A DNA stretch of 34,551 nucleotides from JAYGED01 sp046582565 (GCA_046582565.1 JAYGED010000180.1:1-34551); one strand, 5' to 3'. Numbered from the stretch's first letter, positions 17,798-26,462 are shown. Numbers and translations: made by a program. Notes: generated from the letters alone by a model not told the origin.

Positions 17798-18253
17798 ATG
17801 CTACGGACTAGTGCAGGTATTTGGCGGGTAAGGCTAATTTCCACCGTCGCCCTATCGGCTGCGATCGGCATCGCACTCGGCGCCATCGGCAGTCGAAGCC
17901 TGGCTCAAATGGCCGCCCCGACCGAACATAAAGGGCTCACAGTCGAGACCCTCGGGAAAATCTCCGAGGACTCCCTGAAAGCACAGGTCGGACTCGAAGG
18001 GCATATCCTCCTGTTGCGCGCCATCACGATTGCGCCCGGCGGGCAGATCGCAAAGCATAGTCACGAGAAGGTGCCGGGTCTGGTCCAGGTTATCAGCGGT
18101 GAATGGATCGAGGGCGGCGAGAGCGGTGAGAAGGCTTTCAACGCTGATTCTACGACGGCGATCATCGAGGATAAGGACACTGTGAACTGGTTCTACAACC
18201 GCGGCACCGAGCCGGCGACGGCGATTGTCTGCGACATCAAGCCGGCGAGCTGA
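17798..18253 (+). CDS. Exported cupin-domain protein
   Basis: The protein has 151 residues from the ATG at 17798, which is preceded by GGAGG; an in-frame GTG at 17771 is possible but lacks this. The first 35 or so residues form a signal peptide or membrane anchor (IWRVRLISTVALSAAIGIAL, then GSRSLAQ as a likely cleavage site). A single cupin barrel follows: motif 1 around ITIAPGGQIAKHSHEKVPG supplies two histidines and a Glu for metal binding, and motif 2 is around NWFYNRGTEPATAIV. Function in the periplasm is unknown. It is divergent from the LysR gene and convergent with polA (5 bases between stops). Confidence 0.75.
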   Translation: MLRTSAGIWRVRLISTVALSAAIGIALGAIGSRSLAQMAAPTEHKGLTVETLGKISEDSLKAQVGLEGHILLLRAITIAPGGQIAKHSHEKVPGLVQVISGEWIEGGESGEKAFNADSTTAIIEDKDTVNWFYNRGTEPATAIVCDIKPAS

Positions 18254-18258
18254 TTGAT

Positions 18259-21003
18259 CTAGTGGGCGTCGGCCCAGCTATCGGCGACCCCGGTGTCGAC
18301 CACCAGGGGCACCGAGAGATGGGCGGCGCTCTCCATGACCTGCTTGACCGCCGATGCGGTGGCCTCGACCTCGTCATCGGGCACCTCGAAGATGAGTTCG
18401 TCATGCACCTGCAGCAGCATCCGCGCGGCTAGGCCCTCGGCCTCCAGGGCGGCGGGCATGCGGATCATGGCGCGCTTGATAATGTCGGCGGCGCCGCCTT
18501 GCAGGGGCGCGTTGATGGCGGCGCGCTCGTTGAAGCCGCGCCGCGCCGGGTTCTTGTCGTTGATCCCCGGCAGATGGCAGCGCCGCCCGAACAGGGTGGT
18601 CACATAGCCCTGCTTGCGGCAGATTTCCTTGGTGCGCTCCATATAATCGCGGATCTCCGGAAAGCGCCCGAAATAAGCCTCGATATAGGCCTTGGCGTCG
18701 CCCTGGCTGATGTCCAACTGCCTGGCCAGGCCGAACGGGCTGATGCCGTAGATGATGCCGAAGTTGATCGCCTTGGCGCGGCGGCGGATCATCGGGTCCA
18801 TGCCTTCGATCGGCACCCCGAAGACCTCCGAGGCGGTCATGGCGTGGATGTCGAGGCCGTCGTGAAAGGCCCGCTTAAGGCTGTCGACGCCGGCCACATG
18901 CGCGGCCAGGCGCAGCTCGATCTGCGAGTAATCGGCGGACAATAGCTTGTGGCCCGCCTCGGCGATGAAGGCGTGGCGTATTTTGCGGCCCTCCTCGGAG
19001 CGGATCGGAATGTTTTGCAGATTGGGATCCGTCGAGGCGAGCCGCCCGGTGGCCGCCGCCGCCATGGAGAAGGAGGTATGCACCCGCCCGGTGCCCGGAT
19101 TGATCCGGGCGACCAGGGCGTCCGTATAGGTGCTTTTGAGCTTGGCGAGCTGACGCCAGCCGAGCACCCGGGCGGGCAGGTCGTGGCCCTCGGCGGCGAG
19201 GGCTTCGAGCACGCTGGCATCGGTTGAATAGGCGCCGGTCTTGCTCTTTTTGCCGCCCGTGAGGCCCATCTCGTCGAACAGCACTTCGCCAAGCTGCTTG
19301 GGCGAGCCGATGGTGAATTCCCGGCCGGCGAGCCTGTGAATTTCCACCCCATAGGCGGCGATGCGGGTCTCGAAATCCCGCGACAGCGCCTCCAGCGCCG
19401 CGCGGTCGACCTTGATACCGGCGCGCTCCATCTCGACCAGCACCGGGATCAGCGGCCGCTCGAGGGTCTCATAGACCGTAACCATGCTCTCGGCGACCAG
19501 CCGGGGCTTCAGGACGCCATGCAGCCGGCCGGTGATATCGGCATCCTCCGCGGCATAGTCCCGCGCCGCATCGAGCGGCACCTGATCGAAGGTGATTTGT
19601 TTCTTGCCGGATCCTACCACCGACTTGAAAGGCACCGGATCGATAGCCAGATGGATGCGCGACAGCTCGTCCATGCCGTGCCCATGGGAGCCGCCGTCAA
19701 GCACGTAGGACAGCAGCATGGTGTCCTCGACAGGGCTGACGGTGAGGCCGTAACGCGCCAACACAGCCATGTCGTATTTGATGTTCTGGCCGATCTTGAG
19801 CACCGACTTGTCGGCCAGCAGGGGGCCAAGCTGATCAAGTGCTGCCTGGAAGCCGATCTGCTTGGGCGCCGCCGCCGCATCGAGGCCGAGCTCGCCCTCG
19901 CGCGGCGCCCCATGGCCGAGGGGAATATAGCAGGCGCGCCCCGGCTCGGCCGACAGGGAGACGCCGACCAGCTTGGCAGCCATGGAGTCGAGCGACGTCG
20001 TCTCGCAATCCACCGTCACCGCGCCGGCGGTCCGGGCCTCGGCAATCCAGCGCTCCAGCGCCGCCATATCCTGGACCAGCTCATAGTCGCGCTCCGCTTC
20101 GGCTTCCACCACCTCATCGCCGGCGCCGGTATCGGGGGCGGCGCCGAGCCAGGCCTCCACCCGGCCGACGATGCCGCGGAAATTCTGCGCCGTGAGGAAG
20201 GCGGTCAGGGTGGCCACATCGGGCGGGCCCGCATGCAGGTCGGCGAGGCCGTCTTCGAGCGCCACATCGTCGACCAGGGTAACCAATCGGCGTGACATGC
20301 GCGCCGCCTCGGCGTTGGCGATGAGGCTCTCGCGGCGCTTGGGCTGGGTAATCTCCTCGGCCCTCTCGAGAACCGCGTCGAGATCACCGAACCGGTTGAT
20401 CAGCTCGGCCGCAGTCTTGACGCCGATGCCGGGGACGCCGGGCACATTGTCGGAAGAATCCCCGGCCAGGGCCTGAACATCGATCACCCGCTCGGGCCCC
20501 ACGCCGAATTTCTCGACCACCTCGGCGGGCCCGATACGCCGGTCCTTGAGGCCGTCGAGCATGGTGACCTGATCGCCGATGAGCTGCATCATGTCCTTGT
20601 CGGACGAGACGATGGTGACCTGGGCGCCGGCCTCGCGGGCGAGCCGCGCGTAGGTGGCGATGATGTCGTCGGCCTCGAAGCCCTCCTTCTCGATGCAGGG
20701 CAGGTTGAAGGCGCGGGTGGCGTCTCGGATCAGGGCGAATTGCGGGATCAGGTCCTCCGGCGTCTCCGACCGGTTGGCCTTGTACTCGGGATAGATGTCG
20801 TTGCGGAAGGTGGTACCCGACTTATCGAAGATCACGGCGATGCGGTCGGCCTCCAGCTCGCGCAGCAGCTTCATCAGCATGTTGGCAAAACCGTAGACTG
20901 CATTGACCGGCACGCCGTCGTCGCGGGTCATCGGCGGCAGACCGTAGAAGGCGCGGAAGATGAAGCCCGAGCCGTCGATCAGGACGACATGTTCTCTGGT
21001 CAA
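18259..21003 (-). CDS. polA: DNA polymerase I
   Basis: The 914-residue enzyme fills gaps and removes RNA primers in replication and repair. All three domains are there. The 5' nuclease opens with HVVLIDGSGFIFRAFYG and includes a helix-hairpin-helix near DNVPGVPGIGVKTAAELI. The 3'-5' proofreading domain keeps its acidic residues (VDCETTSLDS, GQNIKYDMAVLA, YAAEDADITGRL), so it looks active. The polymerase motifs A (DYSQIELRLAAH), B (RRAKAINFGIIYG) and C (QVHDELIFEVP) are intact. The start is a TTG that overlaps the stop of the zinc-finger gene upstream (TTGA), so translation is probably coupled to it. Confidence 0.97.
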   Translation of the reverse strand: MTREHVVLIDGSGFIFRAFYGLPPMTRDDGVPVNAVYGFANMLMKLLRELEADRIAVIFDKSGTTFRNDIYPEYKANRSETPEDLIPQFALIRDATRAFNLPCIEKEGFEADDIIATYARLAREAGAQVTIVSSDKDMMQLIGDQVTMLDGLKDRRIGPAEVVEKFGVGPERVIDVQALAGDSSDNVPGVPGIGVKTAAELINRFGDLDAVLERAEEITQPKRRESLIANAEAARMSRRLVTLVDDVALEDGLADLHAGPPDVATLTAFLTAQNFRGIVGRVEAWLGAAPDTGAGDEVVEAEAERDYELVQDMAALERWIAEARTAGAVTVDCETTSLDSMAAKLVGVSLSAEPGRACYIPLGHGAPREGELGLDAAAAPKQIGFQAALDQLGPLLADKSVLKIGQNIKYDMAVLARYGLTVSPVEDTMLLSYVLDGGSHGHGMDELSRIHLAIDPVPFKSVVGSGKKQITFDQVPLDAARDYAAEDADITGRLHGVLKPRLVAESMVTVYETLERPLIPVLVEMERAGIKVDRAALEALSRDFETRIAAYGVEIHRLAGREFTIGSPKQLGEVLFDEMGLTGGKKSKTGAYSTDASVLEALAAEGHDLPARVLGWRQLAKLKSTYTDALVARINPGTGRVHTSFSMAAAATGRLASTDPNLQNIPIRSEEGRKIRHAFIAEAGHKLLSADYSQIELRLAAHVAGVDSLKRAFHDGLDIHAMTASEVFGVPIEGMDPMIRRRAKAINFGIIYGISPFGLARQLDISQGDAKAYIEAYFGRFPEIRDYMERTKEICRKQGYVTTLFGRRCHLPGINDKNPARRGFNERAAINAPLQGGAADIIKRAMIRMPAALEAEGLAARMLLQVHDELIFEVPDDEVEATASAVKQVMESAAHLSVPLVVDTGVADSWADAH

Positions 21004-21200
21004 TGAGACTCCGGCTGCTCAGCGTCGCCGCTCAGCACGAAGCGGCGGTCGCAATAGGGGCATTCGACCCAGCCCGCCTCGCCGATGCGCAGATAAACCC
21101 GGGGATGGCCGAGAGCGCCGCCGTCGCATTTAACTTCGACACTGTCGCTGTTGATTGTTTCAGGGGCTTGCATGTTGAATTCGTATGTCTGCCAATCCAT
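21000..21200 (-). CDS. Small zinc-finger protein, zf-CHCC / NDUFS6-like
   Basis: The product has 66 residues from the ATG at 21200, or 57 from the ATG at 21173. Cys25, His32, Cys47 and Cys50 (VEVKCDGGALGHPRVYL, then WVECPYCDRRFVL) form the Cys-His-Cys-Cys zinc site of the family that includes the mitochondrial complex I subunit NDUFS6. In alphaproteobacteria such small proteins are conserved, with a role tied to or resembling complex I assembly by analogy; the function here is not proven. Its TGA stop overlaps the polA TTG start. Confidence 0.85.
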   Translation of the reverse strand: MDWQTYEFNMQAPETINSDSVEVKCDGGALGHPRVYLRIGEAGWVECPYCDRRFVLSGDAEQPESH

Positions 21201-21289
21201 ATCTCACGTTGACCGCGAGACTTAACGGATGATACCCATTGCCCACCTACAATCAACCATCCCCTGCTCTCACCCGGTAGAAAACGCCG

Positions 21290-22255
21290 ATGAATAACCT
21301 TCGCGGCGACGGCGCCGCCGCCGATTATGCCCTTATCATACGCGGCCTGCGCAAGACCTATGGCGCCGGAGCCAAGGCCAAGGAGGCGCTTTGCGGCATC
21401 GACCTCGATGTTCCAAAGGGCGCTTTCTTCGGCCTGCTCGGCCCCAATGGCGCGGGCAAATCGACTCTCATCAACATTCTCGCCGGGCTGGTCAACAAGA
21501 GCGAGGGCACGGCCTCCATATGGGGCTATGACATCGATGCCGAGTCGCGCGCCGCGCGCTGCGCCATCGGCGTGGTGCCCCAGGAGATCAACGTCGATCC
21601 GTTTTTCACCCCGCGCGAACTGCTCGAGCTCCAGGCCGGCCTCTATGGGCTTCGCCGCGCCGAACGCCGCACCGACGAAATCCTCGAAGCCGTCGGCCTG
21701 ATCGAACAGGCGAACGCCTATGCGCGGGCTCTGTCGGGCGGCATGCGGCGCCGGTTGCTGGTAGCCAAGGCGATGGTGCATTCGCCGCCGGTGCTGGTGC
21801 TCGACGAGCCGACCGCCGGCGTCGATATCGAATTGCGCCACAAGTTCTGGGATTATGTCGGCGAGCTCAACCAAGCGGGCACCACCATCCTGCTGACCAC
21901 CCATTACCTGGAAGAAGCCGAGAGTTTCTGCAATACGATCGCCATCATCGACAGCGGCCAACTGGTCGCCTGCGAGGAAACCGCGACCCTGTTGCGCCGC
22001 CTCGATAGCAAGTCCGTCACCCTGACCATCGCCGAGGAAATCGAAACCCTGCCTGAGCAATTGTCTAGTTTTGATGCCAAGCTGTTACCGCCCCAGGGCA
22101 TCTCCATTCACTACCACCCGAGCCAGACCGGCATCGCCGAAATCCTCGCCTCGATCAGCGCCGCCGGTCTCACCATCAAGGATCTGACCACCGAGGAAAG
22201 CGACCTTGAGGATATTTTCTTAGCGTTGACCTCGCGTCACAGCCCAGCCTCTTAA
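21290..22255 (+). CDS. ABC transporter ATP-binding protein (ABC-2 type), no permease adjacent
   Basis: The protein has 321 residues. Walker A is LLGPNGAGKST, the ABC signature is LSGGMRRRLLVA, Walker B is VLVLDEPTAGVD and the switch His is in LLTTHYLEEAE. An extra C-terminal domain of about 80 residues is like that of the YadG/DrrA/CcmA-like ATPases that drive ABC-2 exporters. Such ATPases are nearly always followed by the permease gene, but the next gene here is an unrelated minus-strand HEAT-repeat gene, so the membrane partner must be elsewhere or was lost. The substrate is unknown. Confidence 0.88.
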   Translation: MNNLRGDGAAADYALIIRGLRKTYGAGAKAKEALCGIDLDVPKGAFFGLLGPNGAGKSTLINILAGLVNKSEGTASIWGYDIDAESRAARCAIGVVPQEINVDPFFTPRELLELQAGLYGLRRAERRTDEILEAVGLIEQANAYARALSGGMRRRLLVAKAMVHSPPVLVLDEPTAGVDIELRHKFWDYVGELNQAGTTILLTTHYLEEAESFCNTIAIIDSGQLVACEETATLLRRLDSKSVTLTIAEEIETLPEQLSSFDAKLLPPQGISIHYHPSQTGIAEILASISAAGLTIKDLTTEESDLEDIFLALTSRHSPAS

Positions 22256-22275
22256 AAACCCCCTCTTAAAAACCC
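22248..22275. repeat. Tandem duplication of CCTCTTAAAAACCC
   Basis: Two adjacent 14-base copies, CCTCTTAAAAACCC, lie at the convergent ends of the ABC ATPase and HEAT-repeat genes. The first copy contains the ATPase stop (TAA at 22253-22255). The second contains the HEAT gene stop on the other strand (TAA, complement of 22266-22268). Confidence 0.85.
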
Positions 22276-23117
22276 CCGCCGATTTTGTCGAGCACCCAGG
22301 CGGCGAACCAGCGCACGTCCGTATCGCCGTCGTCGAGCGCCAGGGTCAGGGCTTCAACCGCCCCTTTGTCGCCAAGCCGGCCGAGAGACCAGGCGGCTTC
22401 CTTACGCAGTTGCGGATCCCTGTCGGTAATCACGGCAAGCAGGGCCTCGATCGCACCGGCCCCGCCAACCGTACCGAGAGTCTTGGCGGCGTGGCGGCGG
22501 ACCGCGGCGGATGAATCCTTGAGCGACGCGATCAGCGGCTTGGCGCCGTAAAGCCGGCCGATGACCTCCACCATGCGGGCGGTATAGGATGTCGGCCCGG
22601 CGAACACCTCGGCGAAGGATGCGCTCTGGGGCCGGCCGAACCCCCGGTTGATCTGGACAGTGAACAGCGGGCCATGGGCGGAGCGGAACGCGGTGTGCCA
22701 GGCAGCGTTACCGGGCACGGACAGGGCGATATCGCCGACGATTTCGGCTCCGGTGTGGAGATACCCCACCACCTGATTGTCATAGAACCGCGCGATGGTC
22801 CAGCCATGCGCGAAGATCTTTAGGGCCGCGTCGTGCGCGCCGCTCTCGCCCCTGGCGGGCTCAATGACGGTCACGCCGGCGCTTTCGAGCAGGTTTCTGG
22901 CAACGGTTGCATAGGGCAGGCTAAAGTCGGTGATGATCTTCTTTTGCGCGTTCGTCCGTGCCGTGTAAATGTAGGTTTGATCGACGGTCAGGCGGACGGT
23001 CTGCGCGCCGCGCAGGCGCACCAGCAGCGCGTCATCAGGCGGCTCGGTCGCCATTGACGGACTTGCTGCAGCGACCCAGCCGGCGATCAACATCACGGCG
23101 CAAAGCAGGCGTTTCAT
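22266..23117 (-). CDS. Exported HEAT-repeat protein
   Basis: The protein has 283 residues. A signal peptide ends near residue 23 (LLCAVMLIAGWVAAASPSMA, then TEPP). The middle (about 30-190) is a domain I do not recognise; it contains TVRLTVDQTYIYTARTNAQK and FARFYD-like segments and probably beta structure. The last 90 residues are PBS-lyase-type HEAT repeats (SSAAVRRHAAKTLGTVGGAG, PQLRKEAAWSLGRLGDKGA, TDVRWFAAWVLDKIG), a helical scaffold for protein binding. It likely acts in the periplasm as a binding or assembly factor (inference). The gene is convergent with the ABC ATPase; the stops lie in duplicated sequence. Confidence 0.75.
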   Translation of the reverse strand: MKRLLCAVMLIAGWVAAASPSMATEPPDDALLVRLRGAQTVRLTVDQTYIYTARTNAQKKIITDFSLPYATVARNLLESAGVTVIEPARGESGAHDAALKIFAHGWTIARFYDNQVVGYLHTGAEIVGDIALSVPGNAAWHTAFRSAHGPLFTVQINRGFGRPQSASFAEVFAGPTSYTARMVEVIGRLYGAKPLIASLKDSSAAVRRHAAKTLGTVGGAGAIEALLAVITDRDPQLRKEAAWSLGRLGDKGAVEALTLALDDGDTDVRWFAAWVLDKIGGGF

Positions 23118-23193
23118 GGCTACCCTTTCGACTCAAGCCTTATAGCACCCTGCGGTCTTGCGCGGGGGCGGCGTTTGACCGATGATTCACCCC

Positions 23194-24195
23194 ATGGTCA
23201 AACACAGCTTCTTCTGCGTCGATGCTCATACCTGCGGCAACCCGGTGCGCGTGGTGGTCGGCGGCGCCCCGCCTATCACGGGCGCGACCGCGAGTGAGCG
23301 GCGCAAAGATTTCATCGAGCGCTATGACTGGGTGCGCACCGGGCTGATGTTCGAGCCGCGCGGCCACGACATGATGTCAGGCAGCGTTCTCTATCCGCCG
23401 ACGCGCAGCGATTGCGACCTCGGCCTGGTCTATATCGAAACCACCGGTTGCCTGCCGATGTGCGGCCACGGCACCATCGGCACGGTCACCGTTGCCATCG
23501 AGCAGGGGCTGGTGACCCCCGCCGAGCCCGGCATTCTCCGGCTCGATACTCCGGCGGGGTTAGTCGTCGCCGCCTACCGTCAGGTCGGCGATTATGTCGA
23601 GGCTGTGCGCTTCACCAATGTTGCCTCCTATCTTCATTCCAGCGGGGTAAAGCTGGACTGCCCCGGCCTCGGCCCCCTCACCCTGGACGTGGCCTATGGC
23701 GGCAATTTCTACGCCATCATCGAGCCCCAGGAGAATTATCCCGGCCTTGAGAGCTTTACCGTCTCCGATATCCTGAAATACAGCCCGCTTATCCGCCGCC
23801 TGCTGAACCAGGCCGGCGACTATGTCCACCCCGAGGATTCAACCATCCGGGGCCTCAGCCACGTCATGTGGACCGGACGAGCGAAACATGCCGAGGCCAG
23901 CGCGCGCAACGCGGTGTTCTACGGCGATCACGCCATCGACCGCTCGCCCTGCGGCACGGGAAGCTCGGCGCGCATGGCGCAGCTCGTGGCGCGCGGCGAG
24001 CTCACCCCCGGCGATAATTTTATCCATGAGAGCATTATCGGCAGCCTGTTTCATTGCCGCGTCGAGGAAGCCGTGCGTCTCGGCAACTATGACGCCATCA
24101 TCCCCAGCATCGAGGGCTGGGCGCGGATTACCGGGCTCAACACCCTATTCATCGACGACCGCGACCCCTTCGCCCACGGCTTCCAGGTTAGTTAG
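23194..24195 (+). CDS. Proline racemase family enzyme, probably 4-hydroxyproline 2-epimerase
   Basis: The protein has 333 residues from the ATG at 23194, giving MVKHSFFCVDAHTCGNPVR as in the family; an ATG four codons upstream is equally possible and neither has a clear ribosome-binding site. The two catalytic cysteines of the racemase/epimerase type are present, Cys90 (LPMCGHGTIG) and Cys253 (DRSPCGTGSSARMA). A Cys-to-Thr change in the first would instead mark a dehydratase. The enzyme likely interconverts trans-4-hydroxy-L-proline and cis-4-hydroxy-D-proline for catabolism. The usual partners (D-hydroxyproline oxidase, dihydrodipicolinate-synthase-like deaminase) are not nearby. The last four bases overlap the Sel1 remnant on the other strand. 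Confidence 0.85.
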   Translation: MVKHSFFCVDAHTCGNPVRVVVGGAPPITGATASERRKDFIERYDWVRTGLMFEPRGHDMMSGSVLYPPTRSDCDLGLVYIETTGCLPMCGHGTIGTVTVAIEQGLVTPAEPGILRLDTPAGLVVAAYRQVGDYVEAVRFTNVASYLHSSGVKLDCPGLGPLTLDVAYGGNFYAIIEPQENYPGLESFTVSDILKYSPLIRRLLNQAGDYVHPEDSTIRGLSHVMWTGRAKHAEASARNAVFYGDHAIDRSPCGTGSSARMAQLVARGELTPGDNFIHESIIGSLFHCRVEEAVRLGNYDAIIPSIEGWARITGLNTLFIDDRDPFAHGFQVS

Positions 24196-24620
24196 AGAGC
24201 CGCCTTCCAGGTCTTGAGCCGGGCCTCGCCGGCGGCCTTTTGGGCTTCGCTCAGGGTGGCTGTCAGACGGCTGAGGTTCTCCATGGCCATGGTGTCACCG
24301 GCCCGGGCCGCCAGGCTGAACCAGAGATAAGCGTTGATCGGGTCCACCTCGACGGCGACTCCCGATGCGTAAATATAACCGAGCATGGATTGCGCCGCCA
24401 CATGGCCGGCGGCGGCGGCGCGGAACCAGCGCAGGGCCGCCGCTTCATCGACCGGGCCGCCCTAGCCGCTCTGGTAAATCCGGGCCAGCCGGAACTGGGC
24501 GCGGGGATTGCCCTGGCTTGCCGCCTTGGCGTACCAGAACCGGGCGACGGCGGCGTCGGGCGCAACAGCTTCGCCGGTTTCAAACATATAGCCATAGAAG
24601 AACTGGGCGCGGGGATTGCC
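24192..24620 (-). pseudogene. Sel1-repeat (SLR) protein remnant, 5'-truncated with in-frame TAG
   Basis: Reading leftwards from about 24620 the frame encodes typical Sel1-like repeats: PRAQFFYGYMFETGEAV, ARFWYAKAASQGNPRAQF, LRWFRAAAAGHVAAQSM, then GYIYASGVAVEVDPINAYLW to a natural TAA at 24192-24194. An in-frame TAG at 24462-24464 (the CAG-like position in YQSG-stop-GGPVD) splits it, and the 5' end is missing because the sequence switches abruptly to another gene at about 24620. The original protein was probably a periplasmic or cytoplasmic scaffold. The repeats explain the direct repeat GAACTGGGCGCGGGGATTGC at about 24492 and 24600. Confidence 0.8.
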
Positions 24621-25051
24621 GCACCCTGGCCAATGCCGCCATGGCCTGGGGTTTGTTGGGGGAACCCGAACGCGCCGTCAGAATGGCCGAACTGGCGATC
24701 AGGCTTGATCCCTTCCACCCGGATTGGTATCTGGCTTCGCTGGGCTTCGCCTATTACGCGGCGAAAGACTATGAGCGCGCAGTCGCAACCATGGAAGTCG
24801 CGCCCGATGGATTATGCGACACCCGGCTCTATCTCGCCGCCGCCCATGCCCAATCAGGCAATCAGGTCGCCGCGAGGCCCCATGTTGACGAATTCATCAG
24901 ATATCTTTGTGAGATGCTGGGCGGCGATCCTGAAACCGATGCCGCGCGATATGTCGGCACGATGATCAAGTCAAACCCCTATATGCGAGCCGAAGATTTA
25001 GCGCATTTCCTCGAGGGCCTGCGGCTTGCTGGGTTTCCTGTCCCCGACTAA
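24621..25051 (+). pseudogene. TPR C-terminal remnant of an adenylate/guanylate-cyclase-type protein
   Basis: From about 24621 a plus-strand frame reads LANAAMAWGLLGEPERAVRM, then AIRLDPFHPDWYLASLGFAY and ends with NPYMRAEDLAHFLEGLRLAG and a stop at 25051. Tetratricopeptide repeats followed by this kind of tail are, from memory, typical of the C-terminus of alphaproteobacterial class III adenylate/guanylate cyclases. The catalytic domain and start are missing; upstream of 24621 the sequence is the reverse strand of the Sel1 remnant. Its stop overlaps the gshA stop on the other strand (25048-25051). Confidence 0.65.
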
Positions 25052-26400
25052 TACATGCAGTCCGTGAACAGGGCGTCGATGTCGCCATTCCAATAGCCAT
25101 GATAGGCTTCGAGCAGGCCTTCGGCGGGGGTCTGGCCGGACTCTACGATGGCGTCCAGCGGATCGATGTAATGGGTCTCGTCATTGCCCTTGCTGTCGAG
25201 GATGGCGCGGCTGGCCAAGCCCGCCCGGCTCAAAGCCAACACGTCACGCGCTAATTCGCCCACCGTGCGGCCGTGAAATTCGGTTGCCAGGGCGGTCTTC
25301 GGCACTTCCCGGCGGAGATATTCGTGATCCTCATGCGTCCAGTCTTTGATCATGTCATAGGCGCCATCGAGGGAGTCGGAAGCATACATCAGGCCGACCC
25401 AGAAGGTCGGCAGGCCACAGATACTGTCCCACGGCCCGCTGTCGGCGCCGCGCATTTCGATATAGCGCTTGAGGCGAACCTCGGGAAACAGGGTGGTGAG
25501 ATGGTTTTCCCAATCGTCCAGGGTCGGCCGCTCACCCTCGAACCCGGGTAGTTTGCCGTCAAGGAAATCACGGAACGACAGGCCGCTCACGTCCTGATAG
25601 ACGCCGTCGCGATAGATGAAATACATCGGCACGTTGAGGGCGTGATCGACATAGCTTTCGAAACCGAAGCTGTCCTCGAAGACGAAGGGCAGAATACCGG
25701 TGCGGTCCGGGTCGGTGTCGGTCCAGATATGGCTGCGATAGCTGAGGAAGCCGTTGGGCTTGCCGTCGGTGAAAGGTGAATTGGCGAATAACGCCGTGGC
25801 GATCGGCTGCAGGGCCAGTCCGACGCGCATCTTCTTGACCATGTCGGGCTCATCGCGGAAATCCAGATTAACCTGCACCGTGGCGCTGCGCAGCATCATG
25901 TCGAGGCCGAGATTGCCGACTTTCAGCATATAGGCGCGCATGATGTCATAGCGCCCCTTGGGCATGATATGGATATCCTCGCGCCGCCATTTAGGCTGAA
26001 AGCCGACGCCAACGAAGGCGACGCCGAGATCATCGGCGACATGCTTGACCTGAGCGAGATGGGTATGCACTTCCGCACAGGTCTCATGCAGGGTGGCCAG
26101 CGGCGCACCGGACAGCTCGAACTGGCCGCCAGGCTCAAGGCTCACCGATTGACCTTCCATGGTCAGGGCGATGATGTTGTCACCCTCGTAAACCGGTTGC
26201 CAGCCGAAACGCCGCATGCCGTCGAGCATAGCGCCGATGCCGTGCGGGCCGCCGTAGGGCAGCGGCGACACGTCTTCGAGACGAAAACCGAATTTTTCGT
26301 GCTCTGTGCCGATCCGCCAATCCTTACGCGGCGTGCCACCATCGATAAGATACTCGACTAACTGACGTTTTTCGGTGACGACGGGCGATGTTCCGGACAT
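25048..26400 (-). CDS. gshA: Glutamate-cysteine ligase (class II, plant/alphaproteobacterial type)
   Basis: The 450-residue enzyme makes gamma-glutamylcysteine from Glu, Cys and ATP, the first step of glutathione synthesis. The signature DWRIGTEHEKFGFR near residue 21 and the glycine-rich MEGQSVSLEPGGQFELSG belong to the GshA type shared by plants and alphaproteobacteria, distinct from the enterobacterial GshA. Length matches that family (about 450-460). A GAGG lies close ahead of the ATG and a plausible sigma-70-type promoter lies 35-60 bases further up. Glutathione supply would fit the peroxiredoxin-like and gamma-glutamylcyclotransferase-like genes elsewhere in the window, though no linkage is implied. 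Confidence 0.95.
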   Translation of the reverse strand: MSGTSPVVTEKRQLVEYLIDGGTPRKDWRIGTEHEKFGFRLEDVSPLPYGGPHGIGAMLDGMRRFGWQPVYEGDNIIALTMEGQSVSLEPGGQFELSGAPLATLHETCAEVHTHLAQVKHVADDLGVAFVGVGFQPKWRREDIHIMPKGRYDIMRAYMLKVGNLGLDMMLRSATVQVNLDFRDEPDMVKKMRVGLALQPIATALFANSPFTDGKPNGFLSYRSHIWTDTDPDRTGILPFVFEDSFGFESYVDHALNVPMYFIYRDGVYQDVSGLSFRDFLDGKLPGFEGERPTLDDWENHLTTLFPEVRLKRYIEMRGADSGPWDSICGLPTFWVGLMYASDSLDGAYDMIKDWTHEDHEYLRREVPKTALATEFHGRTVGELARDVLALSRAGLASRAILDSKGNDETHYIDPLDAIVESGQTPAEGLLEAYHGYWNGDIDALFTDCMY

Positions 26401-26434
26401 AAATTTTCCTCACTTCAGCGCGGTAACCTGGTGC

Positions 26435-26462
26435 TTTATACGCAAACTGACCGCAACGACAA
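26435..26462 (-). promoter_or_regulatory. Possible sigma-70-type promoter of gshA
   Basis: On the minus strand a TTGTCG box and a TATAAA box are separated by 16 bases, about 35 bases before the gshA ATG. No other pair nearby is as good; the match is by eye only. Confidence 0.4.
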
